A DNA stretch of 64,000 nt from Nematostella vectensis (GCF_932526225.1 NC_064048.1:273340-337339), one strand, 5' to 3'; counted from the stretch's first letter, positions 53,520 through 64,000 are shown. Translations and numbers: made by a program. Notes: generated from the letters alone by a model not told the origin.

Positions 53520-54750
53520 AAATGTACCTAAAACTTAATTCTACTCCTAAAACATACAATAGCTTGAAACTTGCCAGCCCCGTAAAAAATACTATAGATG
53601 AAGCTTTAGACGGAAAATTTGCTTATCAAATTTCCTTTATTTATTCCCTTTTATAAAAAAACTCTATCCTCCTCACCTCCCCTGCGTCAGCACACCACAT
53701 GTGACATGCCCTCAGTCACAACCTAACTACCGTTACCGTGCATTTCTCAACCTTATATTTTACACTCTATGCCTTTTCCTATTTGTCTGCACACACCATA
53801 AAATAGCCCTCATTGAGTAAGCGCATTACATAGCCACTCAAACCAGTGCCCCCTCTAAAATCTAATGCTAGACGGGCATAATATGTTAAAATAAGCATTT
53901 GTGATAAGAACTTTTTGATAAATTAGCCCCCTTCCCTGCTCATCCTCAAAAATACCCAAACCTGAGTTCTATACATAAAATATACAAAGCATAGAAACGT
54001 ACCTCCCAAACAAATACACAAACCTTAATTCTATAGCCCAAGCATACAAAATCTTGCTATAAGGGAGCTTCAACTCTCAGATTTGCTTATTAAATCAAAT
54101 CAATTTTATTCCATTTTTATAAAAAAGACAACAAACACACTCTGTACAATAGGCACTGAGAAAAAAAAATGGGCCTGAAGTATCACCAAATATAAATATT
54201 TATTTTCCATAAAGTATGATATCTATGACTTCAGCCCCATACTCCTAGAATCTCCACGCCTAGTAATCAAGCCTGGTACAAGAGGGGTAAAAAGAAGGGC
54301 ATAATATAAAAAAAATAAGCATAAGCTAAAATAAGCTAAAATAAGCATTTGGTCAAATTAGCCCCCCCCCCAAAAAAAAAAAATAAATACCCACATCTGA
54401 GTTCTATACATACAGTAAAATATACCAAGCATAGAAACAAATACCCAAACCTAATTCTATACCCCAAACATATATAATTCTTACTATCACTATAGTTTTA
54501 AAAGGGAGCTTCAACACTCAGACTTGCCTATCAAATCAAATTAATGTAATTCCCTTTTCTTATAAAAAAAGACTCATATAATGCACATATAATAGAGACT
54601 GATGAGAAAAAAATGAGCCTGAAGTATCACCAAATATGTGAAAATAGATATTTTCCATATGATATCTGATCTAATGAAGCTTGGAGCCTCATACCCAGGG
54701 TATGACTACGCTCCCATTCTCCTATAATCTCTAAGGCCTAGTAATCAAGC

Positions 54751-55101
54751 ACGTGGAAGCACGGGTGGCCTAGTGTGGTAGCGCGTCGGCCTCTCACCGC
54801 TGTGGCACAGGTTCGAATCCTGGCTCAAACTGGGGATTTTTCCGGGTTCCTGCCTTGAATCGAATTTGTCACAAGTGAGTTGAAGTTATTCTCCCGTGTT
54901 TCCAGTCTTCTCGGATAAGGACACTAAACCGGAGGTCCCGTCTCTTCAAGCTGCACTACATTAACCTGAACCGAAGGGACGTAAAAGAACCACTGGGGAC
55001 GCAATAAACCCTCTGGCAGTGACCACCCCCAGTGACAGTGCTTACTAGCCGAGGGCCTCCTAGTATTAGCGAAAGCTACCTATAGGAGTAATAATAAATC
55101 A
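54751..55101 (+). mobile_element. tRNA-Glu-derived SINE
   Basis: The head matches tRNA-Glu with CTC anticodon: A box TGGCCTAGTGTGG, anticodon arm with GCCTCTCACCGC, B box GGTTCGAATCC at 54810-54820. An unrelated body of about 260 bp and a tail ATAATAAATCAAATCAAA follow. AATCAAGC (54743) and AATCAAAC (55102) flank it as an 8-bp target duplication with one mismatch. The duplicate segment at 54260-54280 lacks the insert. RNA polymerase III would transcribe it from the A and B boxes. Confidence 0.85.
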
Positions 55102-55270
55102 AATCAAACCTGGTACAAGTCTACTTTGTCTTCACAGCCTGTGTCAGCACCCACCATGTGACATACCCTTAGTCACCACCACTTTGCCCTTACCATGCCT
55201 TTTCCTCACCCTAGTTTACACTCTTTGCCTTTTTTCCATTTGCCTGCACACACAATGAAATACCCCCTCA

Positions 55271-55417
55271 TGGCTCTATCTTGGTGTTAGAACCTGTGTA
55301 TTGTGCACGATTTGTGTCACAAAACTTCCTTTGTTTGATAAAAGGAATCATGATGAAAACAGAGCTGAATACAATTAAGTCCTTTTGGGATGGTTCTAAC
55401 ACCGAGGTATACATACA
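55271..55417. mobile_element. 147-bp MITE with 7-bp TSD
   Basis: CCCCTCA flanks it at 55264-55270 and 55418-55424. The ends are imperfect inverted repeats sharing GGTGTTAGAACC. The duplicated segment at 53806-53813 shows the uninterrupted site. No coding potential; the family is not assigned. Confidence 0.75.
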
Positions 55418-55540
55418 CCCCTCACTGAATAAGCACATTAGATAGCCTCTCAAACAAGTGCCCCCTCTAGAATCCATTTTTAAAAAGCCATAATGTGAGC
55501 ATTTGTGGTAACGGTTTTTTTCTAGAACGAGTACTAGCAA

Positions 55541-57100
55541 ACTAATGCAGCAATGTATAATGACTGCCACCCCTGAGATTTACAGATCATAGCAAATCTA
55601 TTTATTCCAGGATCAAATATAAACATTTAAACATAGTACTTTCATGTAGTGTCTTTTAATTGCATACAACAGTGACTCGCGGCCATTCTGTATACGATTT
55701 AGCTTTATTTTATTAATTAGACACGCTGCCATTCTGTATAAGATTCATTTTAGTTTCAATATCCCAGCTAAAATTTCTTCTTGGAGTGTCTTCATTTCGA
55801 GTGTGAAAGCAAGATAAATCCAGGGAAATTATGTACAGTTGTACGACTCGATGAAACGTAGAACTAAATAATTGGCGATCAATGTTATACCCTGCTAGCA
55901 GTGGCTTACCCTTCCGCGTTCATTACAGTACGATTCGGTGAAGTCGTAAAAATAACCCTGCAAATGAGGTCGCTTGCCGATGAGAAACAACACAAATAGG
56001 ATATATCTGACGCACTGAGTCAGTGAAATCCCTGCTTAACAGATAAGACTAAATCACTGCTAACAGAGAGTTAAAAAGCGGCGTTCAACATGATTTTTCT
56101 GATTCGACGGAACCGCCATTTTGTTTTCCTACTCTGAGTTGAGGCGTGTCCGCGTGAGACTGGGCATAGTCATACTCTGATTGGTTAATCAGATTGTTTA
56201 TCAAATATAACCAAGAATGGTAATGTTCCGCACTGTCGAAGTTGATGAGAAAAGCATTTCCTTTTAACCTAGTCGAAAATAGCATTCTTTAAATAAGCTA
56301 AACTGTAACTGTACGCAAAGGCTTTTCAAAAATCTTTAACCTTTGGCTGCTAAGTCCTTGAGGTAAGAGCCTAGTGATTTTTTATTGCGTTATTGGATTT
56401 CTTTCTTAGATACGTTAGCCACACTGTAAAAGGTGAACTATTTTATATTTATCAAGTCTGATGATGGCTTTTAACCCGTTACCAAGTCTGATAGAAGATT
56501 GCTTGGATGTTTGCCTACTGCGAGTAAAGAGTTCCACAAACTCTTGCCAACAACTTCCAACTTACTAAGCCGTCAGTCACCTTAGTGCTCGGATGTCGTG
56601 ATTAGTTCGTCATCCGGATTTCCTCCACGTGAGTTTGCAGAATACGCACTAAAAGGGCATCACCGAGCGCGATCACGTCATCCAAGTTCACCAATCCATT
56701 CTATGCAATTTCAAGGTTTGAATAAACGAACACCCTGTACTGACACCTAAAGTTTCGATTTTTAACCGCTCCATGTGAGATGTCCAGACTACAATATTAG
56801 ATAAAAATAAAAATAAATTTTAAAAAGTGAAAACGTCCAATAAACATGGATAATTTTATCACATCTCACATCATTTGGACTTTTTTTCGAAATCGCCGTA
56901 TTCAACTTTCGACCTCGGTTCTTATATGATGATTGTTGTGCCATACGTAAATAATGTGCTAGTGTCCATAAGCATAATTGTCTATCCCCCCTGCAGTTCA
57001 TATTAACCTCTGTGCCGTCTTTCTTGCTTGTTGATAATCGTACTTTTCTTTCCGTGTAGATAGAAGCCACCCCCGCTCTCTCCTCCATAAACGTCTTAAG
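55541..57100. other. noncoding stretch
   Basis: No gene recognised. GCCATTCTGTATA occurs twice (55682 and 55729). Confidence 0.35.
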
Positions 57101-57930
57101 GGTACGTGTCAGGGTGTGGTCTAGCACGTGTATTGTTAATAGTACGTGTCAGGGTGTGGTTAAACACGTGTATTGTTAATAGTACGTGTCAGGGTGTAGT
57201 TAAACACGTGTATTGTTAAGTATACGTCTCAGGGTGTGGTTAAACACGTATATTGTTAAGTACACGTGTCAGGGTGTAGTTAAACACGTGTATTGTTAAG
57301 TGTACGTATCAGGGTGTAGTTAAACACGTGTATTGTTAATAGTACTTGTCAGGGGGTAGTTAAACACGTGTATTGTTAAGTATACGTGTCAGGGTGCAGT
57401 TAAACACGCGTATTGTTAAGTATACGTGTCAGGGTGTAGTTTAACACGTGTATTGTTAATAGTACTTTTCAGGGTGTAGTTAAACAAGTGTTTTGTTAAT
57501 AGTACGTGTCAGGGTGTAGTTAAACACATGTATTGTCAGTAGTTCGTGTCAGGGTGTAGTTCAACACGTGTATTGTTAAGTGTACGTGTCAGGGGTGTAG
57601 TTAAACACGTGTATTGTTAAGTGTACGTGTCAGGGTGTAGTTTAACACGTGTATTGTTAAGTATACGTGTCAGGGTGTGGTCTAGCACGTGTATTGTTGA
57701 TAGTACGTGTCAGGGTGTAGTTAAACACGTGTTTTATTAAGTATACGTGTCAGGGTGTGGTCTAGCACGTGTATTGATAAGTATACGTGTCAGGGTGTGG
57801 TCTAGCACGTGTATTGTTAAGTATACGTGTCAGGGTGTAGTCTAGCACGTGTATTGTTAAGTATACGTGTCAGGGTGTGGTCTAGCACGTGTATTGGTGA
57901 CTGTCAGGGTGTGGTCTAGCACGTGTATTA
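57101..57930. repeat. 40-bp minisatellite with CACGTG, about 21 copies
   Basis: Units read TACGTGTCAGGGTGTGGT, then CTAG or TAAA, then CACGTGTATTGTTAA. The period is 40 bp nearly throughout. Variants use GTAGTT(T/A)AA or GGTCTAG in blocks. Most units contain the E-box CACGTG. Confidence 0.97.
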
Positions 57931-58175
57931 TGACAAAACAGTCTCGAAAACATTCGACCCATGAAGTAAAGGCACACCATAGTTTCTTCTTGCGAATAAC
58001 CCATTGTACTAGATAATAGCCTTCTCCCCTCTCAGTAGGGCGCAAAAAAACTAGATAACCCCCCCCCCCCAGTCCGTGGGGCGTTACATAGGCATCCCCC
58101 TTTCCCCCACTCCATACGGCGCAAAGCATTAGATAAGCTCCCCTGCGTATATGCTCCAATTAAACGTAATAATAG
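57931..58175. other. C-rich spacer
   Basis: C and G runs (thirteen C at about 58057) and GCGCAAA repeats. No gene. Confidence 0.5.
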
Positions 58176-58602
58176 AGACATTTAGCATCGCGTTTTCAGA
58201 ATAAACCGCAAACGGCAAACCACGGTAAGCCGTTACTGGTTTGCGGTTTGACGTACTGGCGAAAACCTAGTTTAGCACATTTGGCGGGAAATGCGGCATT
58301 TGGAGGGAAAAAGTGCAAAACATGTGCTCGACTTCAACCGAGCCAAACGTATTAGTAATTGTGCAAATTGTCAATTAAAATATTTTATTTCAAGAGTTGT
58401 TTGATTAAGAACACTAATTTATGGTCTCAAACGTGAGCTCATAGAAAATTTAAAGGGAAAACTGCTGAGGTAAATCACTTACCGCTAGACGGTGCTCCTG
58501 AGGTCAAAACGCGAACCGCAGACCGCAAGGCCTTGTCACGTGCCACCCAGAGGTTTGACGTTTGCCGTTTTCGGGGAAAAAAACGCGGTGCTATATGTCT
58601 CT
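58176..58602. mobile_element. MITE with AGAGACAT ends
   Basis: The left end AGAGACATTTAGCATCGCG and the right end pair as inverted repeats with two mismatches in the first 19 bp. Similarity continues to AAACGGCAAAC. Just inside, AAACCGCAAAC and GTTTGCGGTTT form a perfect 11-bp hairpin stem (58205-58249). A target duplication was not clear. Non-coding. Confidence 0.55.
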
Positions 58603-59109
58603 TATGACCGAACGCAAGACTTCTAGTACCAATAAGTTACTCTTTATTTATTTTCGAACAAAGTAGCTAATAAACCCATCTAGAGCTGAAGTCCGAATAT
58701 TAAAAAAAAAAGCGCCCGATTTGAATTAGCACCATCCTCGCGTTATTTGGTCGAACTTTACTTGGTCGTAACTTTCTTTTGATTCTGCGTTATTCGGGAA
58801 TAATTCGGCGCTGTTGGGAAAACACTATTCGGAAATCACTCGGCACTTTTCCAAAAACGACACTCGGTACTTTTTTCAAAAACACTCGTCACAATTCCGA
58901 TATTGTTTTAAAATATTCGGAAATCACTTGCACTTCTTAATGGTGTTTTTGACTCATTATTAGGTTGAGTCACTGTCACCGTCTTATAAAAGTCGAACTC
59001 TTGCACCTCGTACAACCGATCGATGCTTTTTATCTCTTTCCACAGAAGGCGGCCTCCGGTCGAAAACTTATCATAAAAAGCAACAGCACAATCCCTACTC
59101 CCCAACCTA
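58603..59109 (-). other. no clear gene; open minus frame
   Basis: A minus-strand frame (59110 to 58908) reads RDCAVAFYDKFSTGGRLLW and EIKSIDRLYEVQEFDFYKTV before a stop. The composition looks coding but no family or upstream exon was found; upstream is minisatellite. Confidence 0.25.
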
Positions 59110-59393
59110 CGACCACACCAATATAACCGGCTACTAGAGAGGGACAGAGCACACCAATATACCCGGCTTCTCGAGAGGTACAGACCACACCAATTTAACC
59201 GGCTACTAGAGATAGACCACACCAATATAACCGGCTACTAGAGAGGGACAGACCACACCAATATACCCGGCTTCTCGAGAGGTACAGACCACACCAATTT
59301 AACCGGCTACTAGAGATAGACCACACCAATATAACCGTCTACTAGAGAGGGACAGACCACACCAATATAACCAGCTACTAGAGAGGGACAAAA
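59110..59393. repeat. minisatellite, about 8 copies
   Basis: Units share ACCACACCAATATAACCGGC, then TACTAGAGA or TTCTCGAGA. Lengths alternate between about 33 and 40 bp, and a block of three units (59110-59222) is repeated. Confidence 0.9.
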
Positions 59394-59919
59394 CAACCAT
59401 TAGTATATACTTGGCGGGAACTTCATAAGAACGCGCGCTCTGATTGGTTCGCTATCTCGGAATAATGGGACAGTATTCACCGCTAAAACTCGGAATAATT
59501 ATTTATTGTGAAATTACCATGAAAAACTTGCTTTTAGCACCCGAAATTATCGAGCTTCACATTAAAACGGCATTTTTGCTAAAACTTATTTAGATTTATT
59601 GTCCTTTACTGAAAATCGGCTTCAAACTTCCCGTTCAGAGTGAGCAAAATCTTTTAAAAAGTACGAACATCAACAACTCTCAGAAGCGATACCTCGTTTC
59701 GCGCGACCATTATTAAAGGTAAGCAATTTCGATAAAATAATTACAGCAAAATGTGTCTTGTTCTATCCCCGCCAAGTATATTCTAAAATAATTATTCTCC
59801 TCGGGCTTAGTGAACAGCGGTGGATAGTCACCTCGCCGCTTCGCGTTTCAGGGAATATCCACCGCTATTCACTTCACCTTCGGCGAATAATTGTTAATTA
59901 TTACCATGGACTGCGAAGG
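59394..59919. other. noncoding stretch
   Basis: No gene recognised. GGGATAGTCACC and GAATATCCACCGC near 59820-59870 suggest a local inverted repeat. Confidence 0.35.
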
Positions 59920-60669
59920 TGATGACCAAGTAAAACCTGGATAAGTCAACCAAGAAAAAGCTATAAATAATGGACTACACTTGTGATGACCAAGTAGAGC
60001 CTGGATAAGTCAACCAAGATAAAGCTATAATTTATGGATTACATCAATGATGACCAAGTAGAACCTGGATAAGTCAACCAAGATAAAGCTATAATTTATG
60101 GATTACATCAATGATGACCAAGTAGAACCTGGATAAGTCAACCAAGATAAAGCTATAATTTATGGATTACATCAATAATGACCAAGTAGAGCCTGGATAA
60201 GTCAACCAAGATAAAGCTATAATTTATGGATTACATCAATGATGACCAAGTAGAACCTGGATAAGTCAACCAAGATAAAGCTATAATTTATGGATTACAT
60301 CAATAATGACCAAGTAGAACCTGGATAAGTCAACCAAGATAAAGCTATAATTTATGGATTACATCAATGATGACCAAGTAGAACCTGGATAAGTCAACCA
60401 AGATAAAGCTATAATTTATGAATTACATCAATGATGACCAAGTAGAACCTGGATAAGTCAACCAAGATAATGCTATAATTTATTGATTACATCAATGATA
60501 ACCAAGTAGAACCTGGATAAGTCAACCAAGATAAAGCTATAATTTATGAATTACATCAATGATCACCAAGTAGAACCTGGATAAGTCAACCAAGATAAGG
60601 CTATAATTTATGGATTACATCAATGATGACCAAGTAGAACCTTGATACGTCAACCGGGATAAAGCTATA
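59920..60669. repeat. 64-bp minisatellite, about 12 copies
   Basis: Units read GATGACCAAGTAGAACCTGG, then ATAAGTCAACC, then AAGCTATAATTTATGGATT. The period is 64 bp. Copies in the middle are nearly identical; the first and last are diverged. Confidence 0.97.
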
Positions 60670-61343
60670 TATAAAGCGAAAACAGCTTTCGTGAAACCTT
60701 CCTCCTTTAGTGAAACCTTTGGTATCCATAATGATTTTGTAATGATAAGTGAAGTGCTAAAAGCTTCATTTAGAATAAGGACAAAGCAGTCATTCCCACC
60801 AGGAGAATGATTGAAAAGCAGTTGTCATGACAACAGATGCACATTTGTGTTTGTGAGACACTGCCCATCAGCAAGACAAGCAGAACAGGATTTGAATCCT
60901 TCTTTATACCTAATTAGAACAGTGTAGCAAAAGCTGTGTCGAAAGATGTAAAGATACTATGTGTGATAATTGCGTCATCCATATAAGGTAAACATGAAAT
61001 AGATGAAGCCAGGAAGCCTGATCATTTGGTATCTGACATAGCTGTTAGTGGTTTTTTATGCTTGATAGTTTTCGTGGTTTGCTGTTTACGACTAGGCTTT
61101 GTTTATGGACCAAATTTTGGTTGCTCGATAGTTTTGTTCTGGAGGATTTGTGTACAGGCCGTCAGACATCAAATGGTGAGGCTAGAATTAACGAAGGGAA
61201 TGTAATGAAAAGATTTCCTGATTGAAAAAAAATACTTAAACATGAACAGTCAAAGTAGTTACAAGATAATAGATGTTGTAAAGAGCTTTGGAACTGAGAA
61301 GCGACGAGATTAAATTCATAGGTGCGTATAGATACACATTCTA
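60670..61343. other. noncoding stretch
   Basis: No gene or named element recognised. Confidence 0.35.
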
Positions 61344-62345
61344 CTAAAATCGAACACTTAAAAAGTTGTTGAACCTGTCAGTATACCCTTGAAACCTATC
61401 AGTGTGGCCAGACCGGAGTGAGTAGCTATGGTTGATTTGTGTACCTTTAGGAAAGATATAGTTCAGAGGTGGCGATATCTTCGCTTTGGTGACGAAACGC
61501 TCCCATAGGCTATTGCGACAAGCAGATAAGGACATGAGCCCTGCATTGGCAAGAGCCGTGCAATAATCAGTCTGCGTATCGCTCTCCTCTGAACTGCTTC
61601 CAGCAAATCTGATAAGAAAACCGGTAGACCAGCCGACACTGATGCTGCATATTCTAGTACCGGTCGGATTTTTTTAGTGATCTTAAGGCATACCCGTTTG
61701 CTACCCTTTTTAATGAAGTACTCTACATGTACGTTCCACCTGAGGTCACTACTCACGTGGCTTCCAAGGATCTTGTAACTATCCACTCTCTTTACAGGTA
61801 AACCAGAAATATGCAACCCCCGGGGAGGGATGGTTGGTCACTAAGTTCTCTGCATTTCTTCGGGTTAAGTCGTATGCCTTTAATGGACGCAAAGTTTCTA
61901 ATGTCATTACGACTGCTTGTAGCTTGGACTACAACAAGGACTACAACAAGAAATTAACACAGTTGTGTCATCTATATATTTTATTCGTACTGGCTTGTTT
62001 ACTAATATCGCGAAAAGCAGTGGTGCTAGTTAAGTTCCCTGAGGGATTCCCCTATTAGGGGACACAGGCGTAGACAACGAGCTTCCTATACTTACACGCT
62101 TCGATCTTTCCGTTAAGAAAGAAAAAACCCTAATGTCAAGTTTGTTGATTACATGTGACGCAAGCAGATCCAGGGTGAACCCTTCTAAAATCTTCGCTAG
62201 GGGTGAAGTCAGCGTGATCCTTGGGTATGGGGATGATGTTGGAGGACTTCAGGCGCTTGGGCACATGTCCCTCCTTCAGGGAGTTGTTGTACATATTCGC
62301 CACGACGGAGGCGAGTACTTAAGCAAACTCCTTCGACGTTGATGG
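61344..62345 (-). pseudogene. LINE reverse transcriptase remnant
   Basis: Read from the minus strand: KEGHVPKRLKSSNIIPIPK (near 62300-62240), an RT mid part, GIPQGT (near 62060), IKYIDDTTV (near 61990) with the active-site pair, RNFASIKGIRLNPKKCREL (near 61880), then the thumb and C-terminal region at 61816-61463 (DSYKILGSHVSSDLRWNVHV, EYAASVSAGLPV, LEAVQRRAIRRLI). Several frameshifts. It belongs to a YIDD-type LINE lineage different from the intact element. Confidence 0.65.
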
Positions 62346-62346
62346 A

Positions 62347-62704
62347 CATTTCATCAAACCAGCCCAGGCAGCACGCGACCTCGGAGTAATCATCGATTCG
62401 AGTTTATCTATGACAAAAGATGTCAACAGCATCTGCAAATCAGCCTACCATTCTATAAGGAACATTGGCAGAATCCGGAAATACCTTGACCGCAATAACT
62501 GTGAGCAATTCATGCTTTCATAACATCAAAACTAGATGCCTGTAATAGTCTTCTGTCTGGACTCCAAGAAAAAGAAATCGCCAAACTACAGCGTGTTCAG
62601 AACTCTGCCGCAAGACTAATCGTTGGTGCTAAGAAGAGGGACGCCATTACACCCATTCTTAAGGAACTTCACTGGCTACCTGTTGCTTCTAGAATAGACT
62701 TTTA
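62347..62704 (+). pseudogene. LINE RT C-terminal fragment
   Basis: Reads AQAARDLGVIIDSSLSMTKD and SAYHSIRNIGRIRKYL, shifts near 62520, then [19 protein letters not shown] and [12 protein letters not shown], the usual end of CR1/L2-like LINE proteins. It is on the opposite strand from the preceding LINE piece and abuts the Penelope-like element. Confidence 0.7.
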
Positions 62705-62713
62705 TCTTATTAC

Positions 62714-62771
62714 CAGTAATATATTCTTAATAAATCTCCTGATGAGTGAAACGGTAGTTCGCGTGTTTTTT
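62714..62771 (+). repeat. Penelope pseudo-LTR, 5' copy (ribozyme deleted)
   Basis: It matches the 3' copy except for a 29-bp deletion after CTGATGAGTG, which removes stem II loop, GAAA core and stem III. A TG at both breakpoints suggests microhomology. Confidence 0.75.
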
Positions 62772-62785
62772 TCCACACCACAAAC

Positions 62786-63480
62786 AAACGCAAGAACCGC
62801 CAGCGCAACAACATCATCTGGTACAACCCCCCTTTTAGCAAGAACACAAGCACCAACATCGGCCACAAATTCCTCTCACTCATAGACAAGCACTTCCCTA
62901 AAGACCACAAACTCAGAAAAATCTTCAACCGGAACACAATCAAAATCAGTTATAGCTGCATGAGCAACACCAAGCAGATAATTGACAGCCACAACAAACG
63001 CATAATCGCCTCATCAATAACAACAGAAGACGCCCCCACCTCCCTCGCCACCGCCAACAACAAAACATGCAACTGCAGACAAAAGAACGCGTGCCCCCTT
63101 GACGGAAACTGCCTCCAATCATCTGTTATCTACCAAGCCACTGTAACAAGAAAGGACAACAACACCTCCGAAACCTACGTAGGACTAACCTAGAACGAAT
63201 TTAAGACAAGATATAGAAACCACACCGCCTCATTCCGACACGCTAAACACAGAAACTCGACCGAACTAAGCAAGTACATATGGAGCCTTAAAGACAACGA
63301 CATAGAACACTTTATTTCATTGAAAATCCTGTCATCTCACTCCACCTACAACAGCTCTAGCAAAAGATGTAATCTCTGCCTAAAAAAAAAAACTTATCAT
63401 TATCCGCCAACCCAAGCTATCAACTTTAAACAAGCGTAACGAGCTAGTGTCTTCGTGCCGCCACAGAAACAAAGCCTTGT
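62786..63480 (+). pseudogene. Penelope-like GIY-YIG endonuclease region
   Basis: The linker region reads [20 protein letters not shown] and then a Cys-rich [17 protein letters not shown], usual before the endonuclease. The GIY-YIG domain: TSETYVGLT, a TAG at 63191, then NEFKTRYRNHTASFRHAKHR, ELSKYIWSLKD and SKRCNLCLKKK. The A-run at 63382-63392 has eleven A; ten would carry the frame into LSTLNKRNELVSSCRHRNK, the usual end. The domain cuts target DNA for priming. Confidence 0.75.
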
Positions 63481-63600
63481 TATGCAACAGCTGAACTATT
63501 CAATTTCACCTTAACAGCCATTCAAATTTCACGCCCTATTTTTATGTTAATTTTACACATAGATAGTATATAAGTGATGGTAGTAATATATTCTTAATAA

Positions 63601-63643
63601 ATCTCCTGATGAGTGGGCAACCACGAAACAGGTTTGTAGAGAT
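63601..63643 (+). ncRNA. type I hammerhead ribozyme
   Basis: All core elements are present in order: stem I 5' ATCTC, CTGATGA (63606-63612), stem II GTGG/GCAA/CCAC, GAAA (63625-63628), a 3-bp stem III closed around GGTT, cleavage site GTA (cut after 63638), stem I 3' GAGAT. Stem I and II pair perfectly. The 3-bp stem III is the form known from Penelope-like elements. It would self-cleave the element transcript. The 5' repeat copy is broken. Confidence 0.88.
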
Positions 63644-63878
63644 GAAACGGTAGTTCGCGTGTTTTTTTCCTACAAACCAAGATATATCCCGCTCTACACC
63701 TATGTATTGAGCACTGTTATATGAACGCCTGCACTCACGCATTATATATATACATCAGTTATATATGTGTAAGATAGAGTTTTAGAGAAACTATTGAGTA
63801 GAATAGAGTAGGATTGTTGTAAAGCATTGAGATTTTTATAATGCTATATTAAATTATTATTATTATTATATTGAAGGA

Positions 63879-64000
63879 TCCAGCAGAGGAAAGGAGGCAG
63901 GGTTCGTACAATTTTCCACAAATGAAATCCAAGGACTTTTAAGGACTTTTTCAATGACTTTTTGTAGAAATTCAAGGACAAGTGAAACGATAAATTCATA
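63879..64000. other. noncoding end of window
   Basis: AAGGACTTTTAAGGACTTTT-type direct repeats near 63930-63955; nothing else. Confidence 0.4.

Larger units (their letters stand above)
53520..55540. repeat. diverged segmental duplications
   Basis: One unit (GGGCATAATAT to CAAGCCTGGTACAAG) occurs at 53874-54290 and 54297-55120, and a weaker copy of part of it at 53520-53660. A second unit (GTGTCAGCACCCACCATGTG to GCATTTGTG) occurs at 53690-53905 and 55140-55505. The later copies each carry an extra insertion, the SINE and the 147-bp MITE. No coding potential. Confidence 0.75.
62714..63878 (+). mobile_element. truncated Penelope-like element with terminal repeats
   Basis: A direct repeat (AATATATTCTTAATAAATCT to GTAGTTCGCGTGTTTTTTT) occurs at 62718-62770 and 63585-63668 and brackets a GIY-YIG endonuclease region. 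Penelope-like elements carry such pseudo-LTRs with hammerhead ribozymes. The RT is missing. Downstream lies an AT-rich tail ending in TTATTATTATTATTA near 63849-63870. Confidence 0.7.

Noticed and set aside
54757-54830. Functional tRNA-Glu(CTC)
   Set aside because: Followed by a SINE body and flanked by a target duplication; it is the SINE head.
55268-55570. 100-codon minus frame
   Set aside because: Spans the 147-bp MITE and its boundaries, so it cannot be an old gene.
62734-62752. Second hammerhead ribozyme
   Set aside because: Only CTGATGA remains; stem II loop, GAAA and stem III are deleted.

Overview
This is an AT-rich animal genomic window made mostly of transposable elements and tandem repeats. 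The mix of element types (CACTA, Ginger, Helentron with OTU, endonuclease and RPA genes, DIRS, BEL/Pao, Gypsy, CR1/L2-like LINEs, a Penelope-like element with a hammerhead ribozyme, a tRNA-Glu SINE) and a divergent coiled-coil kinase point to a marine invertebrate, most likely a cnidarian. That placement is inference; no species marker was seen.

Layout. 1-1119: 3' part of a CACTA-type transposase with one internal stop. 1227-1563: small hAT-like MITE. 2259-3878 (minus): a spliced protein kinase gene, probably host, with an inverted CACGTG repeat just upstream of its start codon. 4368-4690: 80-bp tandem repeat. 4756-9975: a decayed LINE, a decayed DIRS-like element that still has a convincing tyrosine recombinase end, and a LINE 3' tail.

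10.3-23.8 kb: a large Helentron. Its leader holds an array of eleven perfect tetraloop hairpins (UUCG and GNRA) in a period-3 order with paired stem substitutions. Next come an ORF with a 2A motif and an OTU protease domain, a Rep/Pif1 helicase/endonuclease ORF, and a three-exon RPA-like gene. An apparently intact two-ORF LINE (13157-17908) sits inside it, flanked by a 7-bp duplication; removing the insert restores the Helentron reading frame.

24.5-33.9 kb: a minisatellite, a Gypsy element lacking integrase, an RT fragment of DIRS type, a decayed BEL/Pao element, and short LINE and Penelope-type scraps. 35356-37725: a Ginger-like integrase transposon with TGTNR/YNACA ends. 39-45 kb: mostly noncoding DNA with two inverted copies of an 81-bp coding-like block, a membrane-anchor-like exon, a 681-bp fold-back element and a virus-like structural gene remnant.

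45.9-48.5 kb: about 100 copies of a 26-bp satellite. 50494-50787: a possible secreted peptide precursor. 53.5-55.5 kb: diverged duplicated segments in which one copy serves as the empty site for a SINE and another for a 147-bp MITE. 57-61 kb: three minisatellites and a MITE. 61.3-63.9 kb: LINE fragments and a truncated Penelope-like element carrying one complete type I hammerhead ribozyme. Five coding regions are broken by one extra A in an A-run, which may reflect assembly error rather than decay.
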